Positions 12,120 to 24,873 of a DNA stretch of 64,000 nt are shown here, in pieces. Where the stretch lies: positions 337,758 through 401,757 of the forward strand of contig CAOLHI010001313.1 in the NCBI GenBank assembly GCA_948474755.1, in the 5' to 3' direction. The notes below the pieces were generated by a model. The model had not been told where the DNA came from. It did no database searches and was given only the letters and a program-made list of their open reading frames with translations. Both the position numbers and the translations under genes were made by a program. The stretch comes from Ctenosaura bakeri (taxonomy: Eukaryota > Chordata > Lepidosauria > Squamata > Iguanidae). Position 1 is the first letter of the stretch; every line of letters starts with the position of its first letter.

Positions 12120-12751
12120 TAAAAGAGCACCAGAGCATTAAAAGCCCAAGGCAGTCAGTTTCTAAAAGCCTGATGTCATAAAGGCATTTTAAACTTGCTG
12201 ATGGAAGGAGAACAAGGGCAGTACTGTCCTGGCCTCCTCAAGGAGGGAGTTCCAAATCTGCAGGCAGCTATCAAAAAGGTTCTTTCCCTGATTCACACCA
12301 AATGAATCTTGGAAGGTAATGGGACAGAGAGAAGGGCCTTTCCAGAAGATCTTAGATCTCTAATGGGTTTATAAAGGGAGATATCATTCTTCAGATAGCT
12401 TGGATCTAAGCCATATCGGGTTTTATAAGTCATCACCAGCACTTTGAATTGTGCCCAGAAATGGACTGGCACCCAGTGGAGCTATTGCAACAGTTATGCA
12501 CTCCCTGTAGCGAGCTCCAGTTAACAATCTGGTTGCTGCTCTTCTGTCCAGCTGAAGTTTCTGAGCACTTTGCAAAGGCAGCACCATGTAGAACACATTA
12601 CAGTAATCTGAAGAAGATGTAAGCAAGGCATTTGTTACCATGGCCAGATCTGACTTCTTCAGAAATGGGCACTATAGGCATACTTGCTTTAACTGTACAG
12701 ATCAATCTAGGAAGATGCCCAAACTGCAAACCTGTGTTTTCAGAAGAGGGT
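12120..12751 (-). pseudogene. L2 LINE reverse transcriptase, C-terminal part, antisense, left of the LTR insertion
   Basis: The minus strand encodes the C-terminal end of an L2 RT. Blocks seen are SSSDYCNVFYMVLPL and KLQLDRRAATRLLTG (equivalent to the DYCNALYxGLP and QNAAARLLTG motifs), HWVPVHFWAQFKVLVMTYK, and after it GLDPSYLKNDISLY. Frameshifts and stops make it inactive. The frame runs up to the edge of the solo LTR at 12752 and resumes beyond it at 13643, so the two parts form one L2 copy. Confidence 0.88.
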
Positions 12752-13642
12752 TGTTACCCTGTATTGTGGGGGTCCCAGAGGGATGCCCAAATAACCAAAT
12801 AAAACACAAGATGGGGAAATTAACTCAAGCACTCTCTTTAAGCTAGTGAGAGGCAGAGTAACTTTAGCTGGGATCTTTTAACCCTATGTATACAGCGTCA
12901 GGTCAGAAGAGCAGTCGGGCAAGGTTTTAAAATAGTAAAAATGATGGTTTTATTAAAGGACAAACAACAGAAAAGGACACCATAAGCACACAGCTAACTA
13001 GGAAATTAGAAATAAGAGTTTTCGGGGGGAAATGGGTGATACGACACCTTTTCTTGTAGTCCTGGAAAGAACCGGAGGATTGCAGGGAGGAATGCTCAGC
13101 GCTGTTTGCTGAGGGGAGCTCTCTGGACAAACCGACAGCAAGGCTGGATGAAACTCAGGAGTCCGAGGAAGTGATCCGAGGGGCACTCAGAAGCAGGGGG
13201 TCTTTATAGGGTGGCTTGTGCCTACAGGCCATGCCATGCTTGGTGAGAACAAAGGAAATTTGGAGCGGGACAAAAGCGTTGGAAAAGGTCAGGTTTTACA
13301 TGATTAGTTTAGCGCTGAATAACAATAGTGTAGCCAGTATGCAAATAGTTCAGCGTATAGAGGTTGCCGGCTCAGGGCCGTGCGTCTTTGTGTAAAGTCG
13401 CGCTTAAGCAAGGTATGTCTGCAAGAAATGGTCCCTGAAGCAACAGAGTGGCATTAATCTGCCTGCCTTAGTGGGGATTAGAATGTCCAACCATTACCGG
13501 CCGCCCCTGTTTACGTGCCTGTCCGGTGGCCCTTGCAAACATGTGGAGCAGGGTGGCAGAGAAAGGTCAAGTGAAGGCCAAATAAGTCTGATATCAAGAG
13601 ATATCTGGTGCTATCACCGGGCATGTCAGAACCGTGGTAACA
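12752..13642 (-). mobile_element. Solo LTR of a retrovirus-like element, copy 1
   Basis: An 891-bp LTR with TGTTAC...GTAACA ends is flanked by GGGT at 12748-12751 and 13643-13646. In the minus orientation it has a CCACCCTATAAAGA TATA box (near 13201-13214) and a TTTAATAAAACC polyadenylation region (near 12943-12955). It is related along most of its length to the LTR at 40228. No gag, pol or env sequence adjoins it, so it is a solo LTR left by recombination between two LTRs. The 4-bp duplication fits a gamma-type (ERV1-like) integrase, but the class is inferred, not proven. Confidence 0.88.
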
Positions 13643-13860
13643 GGGTAATCCCATCTAACATAGACTGAATTTCTATTCCCAGATATATCAGGAGCAGTTC
13701 TGTCTTGTCCAGATTAAGCTTTAACTTGTTTGCCCTCCCTTGTTTGATTTGATTTAAATTTCTCCCTTCAACAGGTTTCCAGAGCTTGTTATAATTAGCA
13801 CTATCCTGGCAAAATCCATGTATTTCAACATGCCAGAATTTCAATAGTTAAGACCAAAAC
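13643..13860 (-). pseudogene. L2 LINE reverse transcriptase, middle part, antisense, right of the LTR insertion
   Basis: The minus strand reads ANKLKLNLDKTELLLI (the NxDKTExLLI motif just downstream of the catalytic box) and QSMLDGITL. Joining across the LTR at its GGGT duplication continues the same frame into LKTQVCSLGIFLD, the normal next block of L2 RT. This shows that the L2 was present before the LTR. Confidence 0.86.
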
Positions 13861-15400
13861 ACTGTAAAAATGTACCTGCATGTTTTCTGTGTAGTAAGGT
13901 ACTGGGTTTTTTTATTCAACAAAATGCATGGAGAGGAAGAAATTTAATATTTTTGTGCTAAGTCATTATTTCAGTGATAATGTTCTGTCTTCCCCAAGGA
14001 GTTCCAAAGCTGGAAGTAAAGAGACAGCAACACTTGTAAAAAATGATTAGTGAGAGAGGGGAAGCTATAGAATGTCTACCCTTTGTTTCACCCTCTATGT
14101 TGTTCTTTGGTGTACATACTAAAGCCTTTTTTGACCTGTTGAGGTTACTCTCCCTTTCTGTAAGACCTCAGTCCTTTTTGTTCCTTCTATTTGGAAAGGG
14201 ACTCCAACCTCAATAGTGAATGCTAGCCTACCCCCACACACGGCAGCCAACTGCAAGGGGCTCCTTTAACCAAGTATAGTTCGGCTTCTTTTGTTTGTTT
14301 TTTATCCCAAATCCTGAGACAACAAATATAAGTTCTCTTTTTATCTCACCTTTTTACCTTAGTAGAACATCAGGAGTAATTACTCCTGGTTCTGCCACAT
14401 GTTCCTATTGCACTAAATCTCCTACACTGTGCTCTATATAGACATACACCATAGAAATAATCCTACACCAAACCCCAAAGTCATCCATGGGGAGGACAAG
14501 GAAGATGGCCCCTAAATGAATGAGTGTCTAGGCAAAAATCCGTAACAGTTCTATCACCAATGCTGGTCCTCAGTCTAGTAAGGTTATGCAGGATGCAGCA
14601 TAAATATTCATAGTTTTTGTTTCTTTGTTTAATTACATGTTAGAGTTTATTAAAAATCTATAGCATTACTTTGTCACATAAAAGAATTTATGTTTCATTT
14701 TTCTTTACAAAATCAACACACAATAGCTTACTATAAAAAGAAGAAGTTATAACTTACAAAGTTGTAGCAGTACGCATTTCTGCTTTCCATCCTTTATGAT
14801 ATCCAGCAATGCAGGATATTATTAAACATACAAATATTCTAGCTCCAGAAAAGAAAGAAAAAGAATGATGGAATGTATGCAGATACATGTTTCATTTTTT
14901 AACAAGAATACCTTTAACTCATCTTTTTAACACTCCAGAGCATGAAGATCAATGTATGCAAGATATAAATAATTTTGAAATTTGCATGTGTTCACCCAAT
15001 ATTTATCCTCTAATCTACTCTAACCTTTTCTAGTTCACTGGAAAAATGGAGGCATTTTGCTATTAAAATATGAGGGATTCTTCCTGTAAATTTACTTTCC
15101 CATCCCATTCTGCTTTTACTAATTAAGCACATATGGTGGCAAGCTCTGTACAGCCAGGTAATAAGAACTCTATGCACAGTTTAAACACTGAAAGTTTGAG
15201 TAAATAGAATTTTATAATTATTTCACAGGTGATTATAAGTGCCATATCAAATGACAGCAATGAATTCTTATGAGAGGAAATATTGGTTTGGGTGTCAGCT
15301 ATACTCTGTCCTTACTGACTTGCTTTTTTAAAAAAAATATTGGTATATTTAATATGCCTCCCTTCAGGTAGTTACACAACATTCAGGGTTTGTGTGTGTA
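13861..15400. other. No recognised feature
   Basis: AT-rich, without a recognisable repeat or frame. Nothing stands out between the L2 fragment and the next SINE. Confidence 0.45.
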
Positions 15401-15402
15401 TG

Positions 15403-15618
15403 TGCGTGCATATACACATACTTTCAGGTCACCTGTCAATTTATGGGACCTCATGAATTTCATAGGGTTTTCTTAGGCAAGGAATACTCAGAGGTGCTTT
15501 TGCCAGTTCCTTCCTCTGAAATATAGCCTACAACACCTGGTATTCATTGGCAGTCTGTCATCTAAATACTAACCAGGGCTAGGCTTCCAAGATCAGACAG
15601 TAACTGGTACCTTTAGGG
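15403..15618 (-). mobile_element. 5S-rRNA-derived SINE (5S-Sauria type), antisense
   Basis: The minus strand reads GATCTTGGAAGCCTAGCC, then TGGTTAGTATTTAGATGACA and GGAATACCAGGTGTTGTAGG, clearly the internal-promoter half of 5S rRNA (GATCTCGGAAGCTAAGC, GGTTAGTACTTGGATGGGAG, GGAATACCGGGTGCTGTAGG). The body after it matches the Sauria SINE body (CAGAGGAAGGAACTGGCAAA, AAGAAAACCCTATGAAATTC). The TG/CA-rich tail lies at 15392-15425. RNA polymerase III would be its transcriptase and it has no protein product. Confidence 0.86.
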
Positions 15619-15620
15619 TA

Positions 15621-17427
15621 TTTAGACCCCTTGTTCAAGGTGACTAACAGCAATTAAATCCTAAAATATAATATAATCTCAAAACATCAACAGCAATGTA
15701 ACAATAATAAATCATGTGCATGTGTGCAGAAATGTTTGCAATCTCATAACTATAACAGCACAAAGGTGTATTCTCAATACAGTTACCAAATCAATTTGTT
15801 TTGGTTGTTCATAATGAAGGCAAGTAGGTATCTGTATTGGAAGAAAAGCAAAGAGGAGAAGATAACTCTGGTGCCCTGACCTGCCAGTGCAGACAAATGA
15901 ACCATGACAAGCTTAGAGACCAATAGTGCATGCTATGACAACCCATGCCAAGTACAGTTTGATTGATGCAGTTATGATTAGTGATGCACAAACCAAACAT
16001 ACTCTGCCCACAATTGTTTCAGCACATCAGGTACTCTTGTCTAGTCAGTTATTCAGAAACCGTGCTATCTGCACCCCTCCGTTTACATCGTACTACCACG
16101 GAGAACAGCAGTTGCTGCATCTGCAACAGCAAGTCCCTGACCACTCCCATTCCCCTCCCTCACCCCACCCTGCCATCACTGACTGGTCTTTTTTTAAAAA
16201 AAAAATTACACAATTTAGACACATTTCTGCATTGCTATGTTGTGTGTAGGTATGTATGTTCATTGATATGTGGAAAAAATACATTTTAACAGTCTATTAC
16301 CAGATCCACTCTTTTCCCGCTGTCAGTTTAACTATCCTGACACAAGCAATGGTCAAGGATGCTTCTAAGGAACATTTCACTTAGAGATCTAGTTTAATTC
16401 TCTGAGATTTACTTCCATGCAGACCTGCAGGTGCTCTGTTACTTCCAGGTTTGAGTAGACAGGGGAGTCACTCTGCATATGTTTAAAGGTCCTCTATCAT
16501 TTCTAATCTTGGGACCCAGGTTCTTCTAGGGGAGATTTAGCCCTGATGGAAACAGAGCTCAGTTTTGTTGCAATCCTTGCCTCCTGAAGAAGTAAGCCAA
16601 ACTGCCTCTCCGCTCATCAGTTGGCAGTGGCGCCAAAATGCAGGGAAAAGGCACAATTTGGTGCGGAGCTTCTACCACACAGCAGTGGCTGAGTCTGAAT
16701 TTGGGTACAGGGGGAGATTGGGAGAGGAGGGGCTGGGGCTGGGCTCTTCCTTGTCGCTAGGCTGGTATGTGCCAAGGTGAAGAAGCACCACTTCTGGCAC
16801 TCAACCAGTCAATGGCTTGCCTTCCCCTTTCACTTTCTCCCTTTTTCCTTCCCTGGAGAGGCTGATGAGTTCAGATCCAGCCCAGCCAATCGATCTTGGC
16901 TGCACAGCTGTGAGATGAGGGCAAAAAAGTGCAATGCAAAACCGTAGCGGTAGTGGCAGGCAAGCCTGTGGCAACCTTTGTCCCAACAGAGTACAAGATC
17001 TGGCTGAGAGGCTGAGCAAAAAGCTGGCCAAAGTAGAGAAAAAAGTGCATGGGTAAGAGGGGGAAAAGATGCATGAAGACAATAATGATGGCAGCCTGTC
17101 CTTTGATGTGAAGAGAGAGATAAGGACAGAAATGATGGAAGGGACAGCCTGGGAACGCCCATAGCCAGCCAGTTCTGCACTATGAATCGATGCTATGTTT
17201 CTGCATTTAGGCAAAAACAAAACAAAAAACAAAAAAACAGAACTGGTTTGGGAGATTTACATCAGAGTTTTTCTGGTTTTTGAGTACAACGGTTTCTCAT
17301 CGCAGTGAACTGTTCTAGAGGCTGAAAACATACAGAACCATGAGGAAAACTACAATGCTAAAATGCTACAATGTGCAGATTGGAAGGTAAGAATTTCATG
17401 CTACTACAACGTATCAACCTCATGTGG
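15621..17427. other. No recognised gene; mixed unique sequence
   Basis: About 15640-15710 resembles an A-rich LINE tail (AAGGTGACTAACAGCAATTA). The open frames at 16801-17232 on the minus strand are in C/T-rich sequence, with no domain, and I do not treat them as genes. Otherwise nothing identified. Confidence 0.45.
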
Positions 17428-17640
17428 AAATGGCCTAAGACACTGGGAGACCAGGTTTGAATCTGTGCTCAGCCACAGAAATACACTGGTGAACACAGAA
17501 ATACACTGAGAGGTCATACTCTCTCAGTTTCAGAGGCAAGCAATGGCAAACCTCTTCCAAATGTAAAAAGCCCGAAGATAAGTTTACCGTAGGGTTTCTA
17601 TAAGTCAGAAACAATTTGAAGGCACACAACCACAAAATGA
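17428..17640 (+). mobile_element. tRNA-derived SINE, Sauria/ACA type, rearranged
   Basis: It contains the B-box region GGTTTGAATCTGTGCTCAGC, the body blocks CATACTCTCTCAGTTTCAGA and GGCAAACCTCTTCCAAATG, and the tail AATTTGAAGGCACACAACCA. The block CACAGAAATACACTG occurs twice in a row (about 17475-17508), a small internal duplication. Confidence 0.85.
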
Positions 17641-19316
17641 CTTTTCTGTAGGAAATACTATGTAGAATAATAAATATTTTCCCACAAGACACATCAATAC
17701 AAAGCCACTTATTTGTACATGAAACAAGTACTTCTTCTTCCTTCTCTTTTATTTGCATCCCTTTTGTTATCATCCATGACACTGAAAAATAGCAAAGTAT
17801 TTTCCACAGGCACATACAGAAATATCTCCATAAATTTTAAGGACAGGCAATGCTACCCACATGGAAACAGATAGCTTTAGAACAAGGCAGGCTGGTCCTG
17901 TGACGCCTCTCTTTGGAACAGGGAAAATCTGGTTCCAGTGTACAGGTTTCAGTGGAATCTCTACTTATAGTAGGCTATTGGAAATAGACCACTACTGGGC
18001 TTGGTTCCTGACCAGAAGCACTGAAGTTTCCACAGAACTATGGATTTTGCAGATGACAGAGTGTGCATGTACATGTCTGCATGCCTCTATATGTGTGCAG
18101 CAGACTTTAGAAATACAGTGATCGTGCTAAAAAATGCTAAACAGTAGAGCTGAGTTTTGAATTTTGCATGCAATGTATTTAGAAGTTATGCTTCATCCCC
18201 AGGCCATGCAATAGAGTCTACTGGATGCATTCGATGCAATAAAGTCTAAAACCTTATGTCTAATTTTTATTTTATTTTTATTTGAAGCTTTAGACTATAA
18301 AAAATATCATTGAAAGTAATTCCAAATTAAAAAAAATCTTTGTCATATGGGATGGAAGGCAAAATGAATACACATTTGTACCTCAACTTCAACTTTTTTA
18401 AAATTTCCTTCCTTCCTTTATTCATGAGAATGTAACACTGCATGCTGCCGCCAGACTTGACCTTTATTTTCCAATGTTCAATATCCTGAAACAGATCAGA
18501 TTGCTGTATCAGTTCATGGAAGAAGGACTGATAAATATACAAGAAATAAACTCCTGTTCCAAGTCTCTTTGATGACAGAAACACTTGAAAAGGTTACTTT
18601 GGTGGCTATGACTTGCAGAATCTCCTGGCCAGCAGGGTCTCCTTGTTGGTGGGTTCTTGGAATTCTTTCAAAGTGACTTTACATAGCTCTGAGATATTGC
18701 TAGTGAGTCATTCCCCCATGCTATTTCATTTCTGAAGAAGACTTTTGCTTCTTGGTTGTGATTATCTTTTACTTTGAACCCCTGCTTCTAAGGACTGTAT
18801 GAATCTGATCTAATGGTTTGTCTCAGTCCACATTGTCTGGACTGTGCACTTTGGCCACATTTTTGTACCCCAGAATCCTTACATGTGTATTTCTGTAAAA
18901 TTCACAAAGACAAAATAATGCACATATTTCTAATGCATGCAAAACATTATTTAAACACTTTTTAATCATGAGAGGGTAGACTACAGTTAAGCAATGCAAT
19001 GCACACAGTTCTGAAAAGACACACAAATATGTACACATTTGAAAGGAAAAAGCAAAAAAAATCTTCTTCCATAAACAGCTCCAACAACTTGATGAAACTG
19101 GGCAGGAATAGAGCTGGAAAACAGAGAAGTCGTCAGTGGCTTCAGATTTTATCCATCTGCCCATCCTTGTCTTGAATACATTAGATTATGTACTTGCCCA
19201 TTAAAGCAACCGTGGCAAGTTTAAGATACCTTGGGAGTTTGTTTCTTTGATTGCAGTTCTATGTTCTGCATATTTGACCAAGATACCAATTTTTAAAAAT
19301 TATTATTTTAGTTTGA
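17641..19316. other. No recognised feature
   Basis: AT-rich unique-looking sequence with no supportable gene or repeat. Confidence 0.45.
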
Positions 19317-19942
19317 TGTGGGTCAATGATCCGATCTGGACAATCCAAGCTTGGTCTGGGCAGGCTGCCAGGAGAAGCTGATAATAAACACAGGTCAGAA
19401 ACTCAGCAGTAACTTAAGTGGTCACTTTACTGAAGAAAGGAAACAGCTTTGCAAATGAGATGCAATAAGAGTCCCAACAATGTCCATAAGTCAGAGGCAG
19501 GCAAAAACAAACACAAGTCAAAGGCAGAAACACAGGCAAGTGCAGTAAACAGAAGCATGCATGGGAGAAATGGTCAGTTGAATGCTGACAAAGGCTAGAG
19601 GGGAAAGGCTCAGTTCTTATAGGCTCCAGGGTCAGCGCAGCTGGTGCCTGATTAATTGGTGCTTGGCATAAATTCACTGGGAGCAACACAGGAGACCCTT
19701 TTGGTGTCTATACTGGGAAAAAGCAAGTACAGCTAGATCATTCTCTGTGTCAGAGTGAGCAGGGCTCCCATCTGGGGCTGACACTTCTGTCCCTGAGATG
19801 GGGGGTGGTATTGTTTACTCTGCAGGTTCTGCTGCAGCAATTCTGCTGCTCAGCAGGTTCTGCTGCCTCAGACTCTGAGTCTGAGTCTAGGTCCTGGAAG
19901 CCCATGACATGGACAGTCTCTGAAGCTCTGCATGTTACCACA
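19317..19942 (-). mobile_element. LTR of a second retrotransposon type, probably solo
   Basis: The plus strand starts TGTGGGTC and ends GTTACCACA, so in the minus orientation the LTR begins TGTGGTAAC and ends GACCCACA, a good inverted end pair. In that orientation there is a TATA box, GCCTATAAGAAC, near 19617, and an AGTAAA polyadenylation-like signal about 190 bp on. It differs from the TGTTAC group of LTRs. I could not match target duplications at the chosen ends, so the boundaries or the family (Gypsy-like by appearance) remain uncertain. Confidence 0.6.
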
Positions 19943-20149
19943 CATTATTGCCTTAGGCTTTTCTGCCAAGCTTTTGCAAATGTGAATGTGAACTGACTGA
20001 GCATCAGATAGGCAGAGACTGGATCTTCTTCTTCTATAATAAAGTCATAATGCTTAGTACACCTAATACATTGATTTGACTTGGATTAAGATGGCACTAT
20101 CAGTTTTGACTGTTGCTGGTAAAGACCAAGTAATGAACAAAGTAAAATA

Positions 20150-20285
20150 TTATTAATGTGCTGTTTTGGCCATGATAATTACACCACACTAGCTCTCAAT
20201 ACGAACTTATCCCTTATTAATTTACAGTCGTAATGGAACTCAGTCATTTATTAGGGGAAAGTAATTAATTACAGATAATTTATTC
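20150..20285. other. Candidate conserved non-coding element
   Basis: A repeat-free stretch contains ATAATTACACC, CCTTATTAATTTACAG and the palindrome GTAATTAATTAC, which are homeodomain-type core sites. The evidence is composition and motif density only. Confidence 0.2.
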
Positions 20286-20515
20286 ATGAGAGCCAGCATT
20301 GAATAGTAGTTTGAACATTGGAGTATGATGCTTGAGACCGGGGTGTAATTTCCTGTTCAGCCATAGAAACTCACTGGGTGACCTTGGGAATGTCACACAC
20401 TCTCAGCCCCAGAAACCCCTGTGATAGGGTTGCCTTAGTCTCACCATAAATTGGAAATGATTTGAAGGCACACAACAACAACAACAACAAGAACAACAAG
20501 AAGAAGTTTGTTTGC
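20286..20515 (+). mobile_element. tRNA-derived SINE, Sauria/ACA type, near full length
   Basis: Head, A and B boxes and body are all recognisable: TTGAATAGTAGTTTGAACAT, GAGACCGGGGTGTAATTTCC, CTCACTGGGTGACCTTGGGA and CATAAATTGGAAATGATTTG. The tail GAAGGCACACAACAACAACA extends into CAA and AAG triplets to about 20507. The GCCAAGAAAA block is lost. Confidence 0.9.
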
Positions 20516-21240
20516 ATTTGTAATGAGTTACTTCCAAGTTCTGAATCTATCACAATCTTGCCACTATTTCAAAAGAAAGTTCAGGTGTATCTGCAAGAAA
20601 TGAAATTTACACAGCTCTGGAGCAACTCCCAGGATGCCTCTATGTGCTTTTGATTTGTGGTCTGTGAAATCACCAAGCATGTGTCCTGGTTTGCAAATAC
20701 CGGTACTTATCAGGCAGTACTTGAATAATAAAAGGAGGAATTCAAATAAAGCCCTTGTGCTGGTCAAAGTGTTTCTAGCAATGAAATCAAAAAGGGACCT
20801 ATTCTCTTTCCTTCCCGCAGCACCACAACCTTGTCCCTCTGAAGCCCCTTAGGTCCACTCACCCCCCCCGCCACATACACACATAGTGTTGGGAAGCAGG
20901 GTGCTGCAGCAGTGAGAAGAGCATGAATGAAAGTCTTATCATGTAAGCAGCTACCACTGACACAACACTGGATTATACCCACAGTGTAAAGGAACTTATT
21001 CAACCCCTTCCCCCTTCTTTCATTTTTCTGAGCAGTTCTGGGTTGATGGGAGGGAGAAACAATTAAGATGTTGAATTATTGAAGGGGGAAAAAAAACAAT
21101 GAGTTTTAAAGATCAGTGAGTATTTTGTGCAGTAGTACATGATTTGTTCAGCTTCAAACAAAGCCTCAGAAACAGGAATAAATCTAATTGGGATTGATGT
21201 AAGTTGCTATACTTAGGTAGGAAAAAATGTACAAATATTG
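20516..21240. other. No recognised feature
   Basis: Nothing beyond a C-run near 20865. No gene or named repeat is supported. Confidence 0.45.
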
Positions 21241-21420
21241 GAGGGGTAACACCTGACTTGACAACAGTATACATTAAAAGGTTGTAGGCATCTTAGTTCT
21301 AGGAGTACGGCATCCAGATAGAAGAAATGCTTTACTTGTGTATTCCTTTATGGAAGAAGATTGAACTACATGGCCTTTTCAGTCCTTTTCAATTATGTTT
21401 CTCTAATGTTATTATTCTGT
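21241..21420 (+). mobile_element. CR1 LINE 3' fragment, diverged
   Basis: GACTTGACAACAGTATACAT and AGGCATCTTAG match a CR1 ORF2 segment (DLTTVHV and GILV type residues). After a deletion, GATTGAACTACATGGCCTTT and the terminal region resemble the CR1 3' end. It is much older-looking than the copy at 165-714. Confidence 0.55.
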
Positions 21421-24400
21421 TATGATCCTGTTCATTTTTCTGGTTGCTGTGTCCATTTTTAAATGTGTATGAAATGTTTGTGCATCTAGATGTGTGCAAT
21501 TGAGAACCAGAAAATTATAAGTAATCTGTTTTCCGCTCCCAAAAGTAACACTAACACTGCTTTCATACCAGGTGTATCGTCTGCTGTCATCATGCAAAAA
21601 CAAGGAAATAACAAACTGATCCCCTGTTTCCTTTACAGATTTGCATATTTATCTACATCAGGACTTGCATTCATAGTCACCAAAGCACAATGGAATAATT
21701 ACTGTGTACGACTGAATAAGCGTGCATGAGCACCAGGCTGCTGGTGGAAATGGGCTGTGGAAGAGAAGCTGCAAACTAGCACAAAATAATACAACTGCAA
21801 AGTCAGCCGCTTCCTGTTCAGTACAGTTTGGGAAGCATGCACACAAAAGCATCCGCTTATGCTTGGCAATATTGCCAAATAGATTGTTTCCTCTTCTTTA
21901 TCAGTTTGTGGATCATAGTGATGCTGACTTTAAAGCCCAAGAAGGTCAAGCCAAGCAGAATCTTGAGAGTGCCATGACAACAGTATCGGCATCACAGGAG
22001 GTGTGTTTTTAAAATGGCAGAGGAGGCATCTGCTAAAAGAAAGGAAAGGGAGATCAGAGAGGAATTTCAAGGGTTTCCTGTTTCTTTGTAAAGACGGAGG
22101 CAAGAGAAAGAGGTATAAAGGGAGAAGGAGGAGAGAAGTAAATCATAGGGAGTAAGTGCATACATGAAGAACAATGGGATAAAATCAACACAAATGCATC
22201 AAAGTACAATTAGTAGAAAGAGAAAGAGAATCACATGTTCTTAACAAGAAAATACTACACATAACTATTCAGTCATCTCGTTGTGTTAAACTGGACTTAC
22301 TTCCAGATAAATATGCATAGTACACATTTATGTACTATACATAATATAAATGTAAATTTCACTTATCCTCTTCTCATAGGCAGGAACAAAGAATTTCACA
22401 AGTTTTCTTCTCACTTGCTAAGTTTCTGAAACTTTCTGCCCGTTCTGATTATTTCCCAAATTCTGGGACTATTTGTGAAACATTTATTTGCATAAAAACA
22501 TTGCTTTTGTGTCAGACAAGGTTTTTCCCTGTATGATTTTTTTTTGAGGGGGAGGGGCAAAAAGTCCCAAAGTAAGAAATTTCTTACAAGTACTGACTTG
22601 CTTATATTTTTTTCAACATAATGTCACTTCAATGAAAGTAAATTCCATTGATCCATTTTTCTTCCACCGGTTAGGATGTTGTATCTGTCTGGGGGAAATG
22701 TATCACGTTTTCTCATTAAGAATTAGTGTTGGCATGAGTCATGATACACCTTTCCACCCTATGGATCAATGCACAGTTGACTTCAGTTGCATCCATGGAT
22801 TATGCTGCTTTAACTCTTCAGCTTCTACACCCTAATTCTTGGCCCTGTTTCTGTTTTCCCTATTAATGCATATGATGCTGCACCTCACACAACATGCAGA
22901 GAAGGGGGTATGAAAACAAGCAGCAATATCACTGACATTAGAACAGTGCCAGTGCCAAAATGTTTTGCTGCTTGAACCAAATCTTAGAAGATGATTTTTA
23001 AGAATTAATACAATGGCATGCTGAAGCCATTGACCACTGAATAGTGGCAGAATGATGTTCTGGAACCCAGACCACCATACCACTACTGTTCAGTTATGGG
23101 TAGTTTTAGCATGCCATCAAACTCACTCTTCTTAAAAGTCACCCTTTAAGCTCTGCATGAAGTGGAACCGCAATGATGCAAGCCCTCCTCCCACTTGACC
23201 CAATTGCCTAGCCTTCAACTTATGACCTTTTCTTGTCAGCACTTTTCAGATGCCAGCCCTTCATCAATTCTCTTTCATGACCCCTGTTCTTATAACATCT
23301 TGAATGAATAATGCAGTTAAAACAGTTTGGGGGGAAAAAAGGTATCACATTTTAGAAGGGTCCATTTATGGTCTTAGCCTCATTTTTCCCCATGCACAAC
23401 TTGCCATCCATGAACACCTGTCTCTTCCCAAATCATATTGTAGAATCCTTGATCTTTTATCTTGTGCACATTGTTTTACTTCTTCCAATAAAAATAATCT
23501 ATAACATCCATGTAATCCACATCTAGCCCATCCATCCAGTCTCAGTCAGGTTCTGGTGTCAAGATTGCTTTTATATTAAACTCCTATAAAAGATGAAAAC
23601 TTGTTTTCCAGCATTATATGAGAGGTAACTGACAACAGGGAGATAGGCTGCTGTGAAAGTTTGCCTGAAAACCTTGAACTTAGATATTAATAAAAGCATG
23701 TGCTGTTGTGCTCTTTAAAAAAATATTTTTATCAGTTTGTTTTGCAGAACCTGCACACGGGTGACAATTGTGCCCAAGAAGCAGTGGTGTTATGTTGTCA
23801 AAAGATATGAGAGCCCAGCCGTCAATCCTAACTCTCCCTGTCAGCTACATGGCATAATGGCCATCTTTTCATCAGAGTTCAGGCAGTGACCTACAAGCTT
23901 GCAGCCTGAGATTATGATCCCCTATTTGATCGCACAGCAGCATTTCTCAAGCCCACAAGCAACCAAAACACCAGCTGACATCACAGAAGCTTACTTTGGG
24001 ATTTGTTGCTACAGGCAACAGGTCAAAAACCCATCAAATCCTTGGCATTAAAGAGAAGGAAAGAGAGACTTGTGTGGGTGTTTTTTTCCCCCTCTTCTTT
24101 TTAAACATTCCATCTACCTTCTTTGAGAGCTCTTTGAATTCTTAAATCTCTTCATGCTCCATTACTGTGAGAACAACAGAACCTGAAAGGAGCTGGATTT
24201 GTTTTATGGAAGTAAACACAGGGCCGGAATATACAAGTCTAATAATCAGCTTCTGCATTCCACATATTTTTCACACCAAACAACACAGGCACATTAGCAA
24301 AGTTCAGTATGTTGTAATCATTCAAGAGGTGGCAGGAAATAAGAGGATATTTGTAATTTTGGAGTACTCCTATTGAATGTAACATTACCGAGTACAGCAA

Positions 24401-24871
24401 CATAATTGTTATTTCCAAGGGGTTAGACAACCAGGTAGCAGGCTGTATACCATTTTCCTCTGAGAGGGCCCAATTACCCACAGCAACAAGCCCAAGATTA
24501 AATAGAAGCAATTCTTATTACATCATTTGCCATTTTGATTAGAAAAGAAGCTTTCCAAATCCCTTTGTTGGCTTGTTGCTCCTGCCCTAGTTTACACATC
24601 TCTGAAACTAACGAGACATGTGGAACTTTCTCCAGATATTAAAAAGTTAAGGTGAATACTGAAGGCATCTGTAACCGAACAGTCACAAGATGATGCCCTG
24701 AAGTCCAGAGCAATAACCTGCTCAGAGTTCGGAAATGACTAGTCAGATTTAAGTAGTTGTGTTCTAAGTGGTTACCCTCTTCTCCTGTGTTGCTTAACCA
24801 AGTAATGTGTTGGTTAATTATTATAAACATATTATTAGTAGTACATTATTAGCACTATTAGAGCTTGGAAA
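21421..24871. other. No recognised gene; includes candidate conserved non-coding DNA
   Basis: No repeat family is obvious over 3.4 kb, which is unusual for this window. The part from about 24080 to 24620 is repeat-free and moderately AT-rich with several ATTA/TAAT sites (for example CATAATTGTTATTTCC and CCCAATTACCCAC), and could be a regulatory element. This is composition-based inference only. Confidence 0.3.
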
Positions 24872-24873
24872 TA

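Noticed and set aside
15530..15610. Possible 5S rRNA gene
   Set aside because: Only the 3' control-region half is present and it is fused to a SINE body; it is a SINE head, not a gene.
16801..17232. 143-codon minus-strand open frame, with overlapping frames
   Set aside because: It lies in a C/T-rich stretch, shows no domain, has overlapping frames in other phases and no splice or promoter context.
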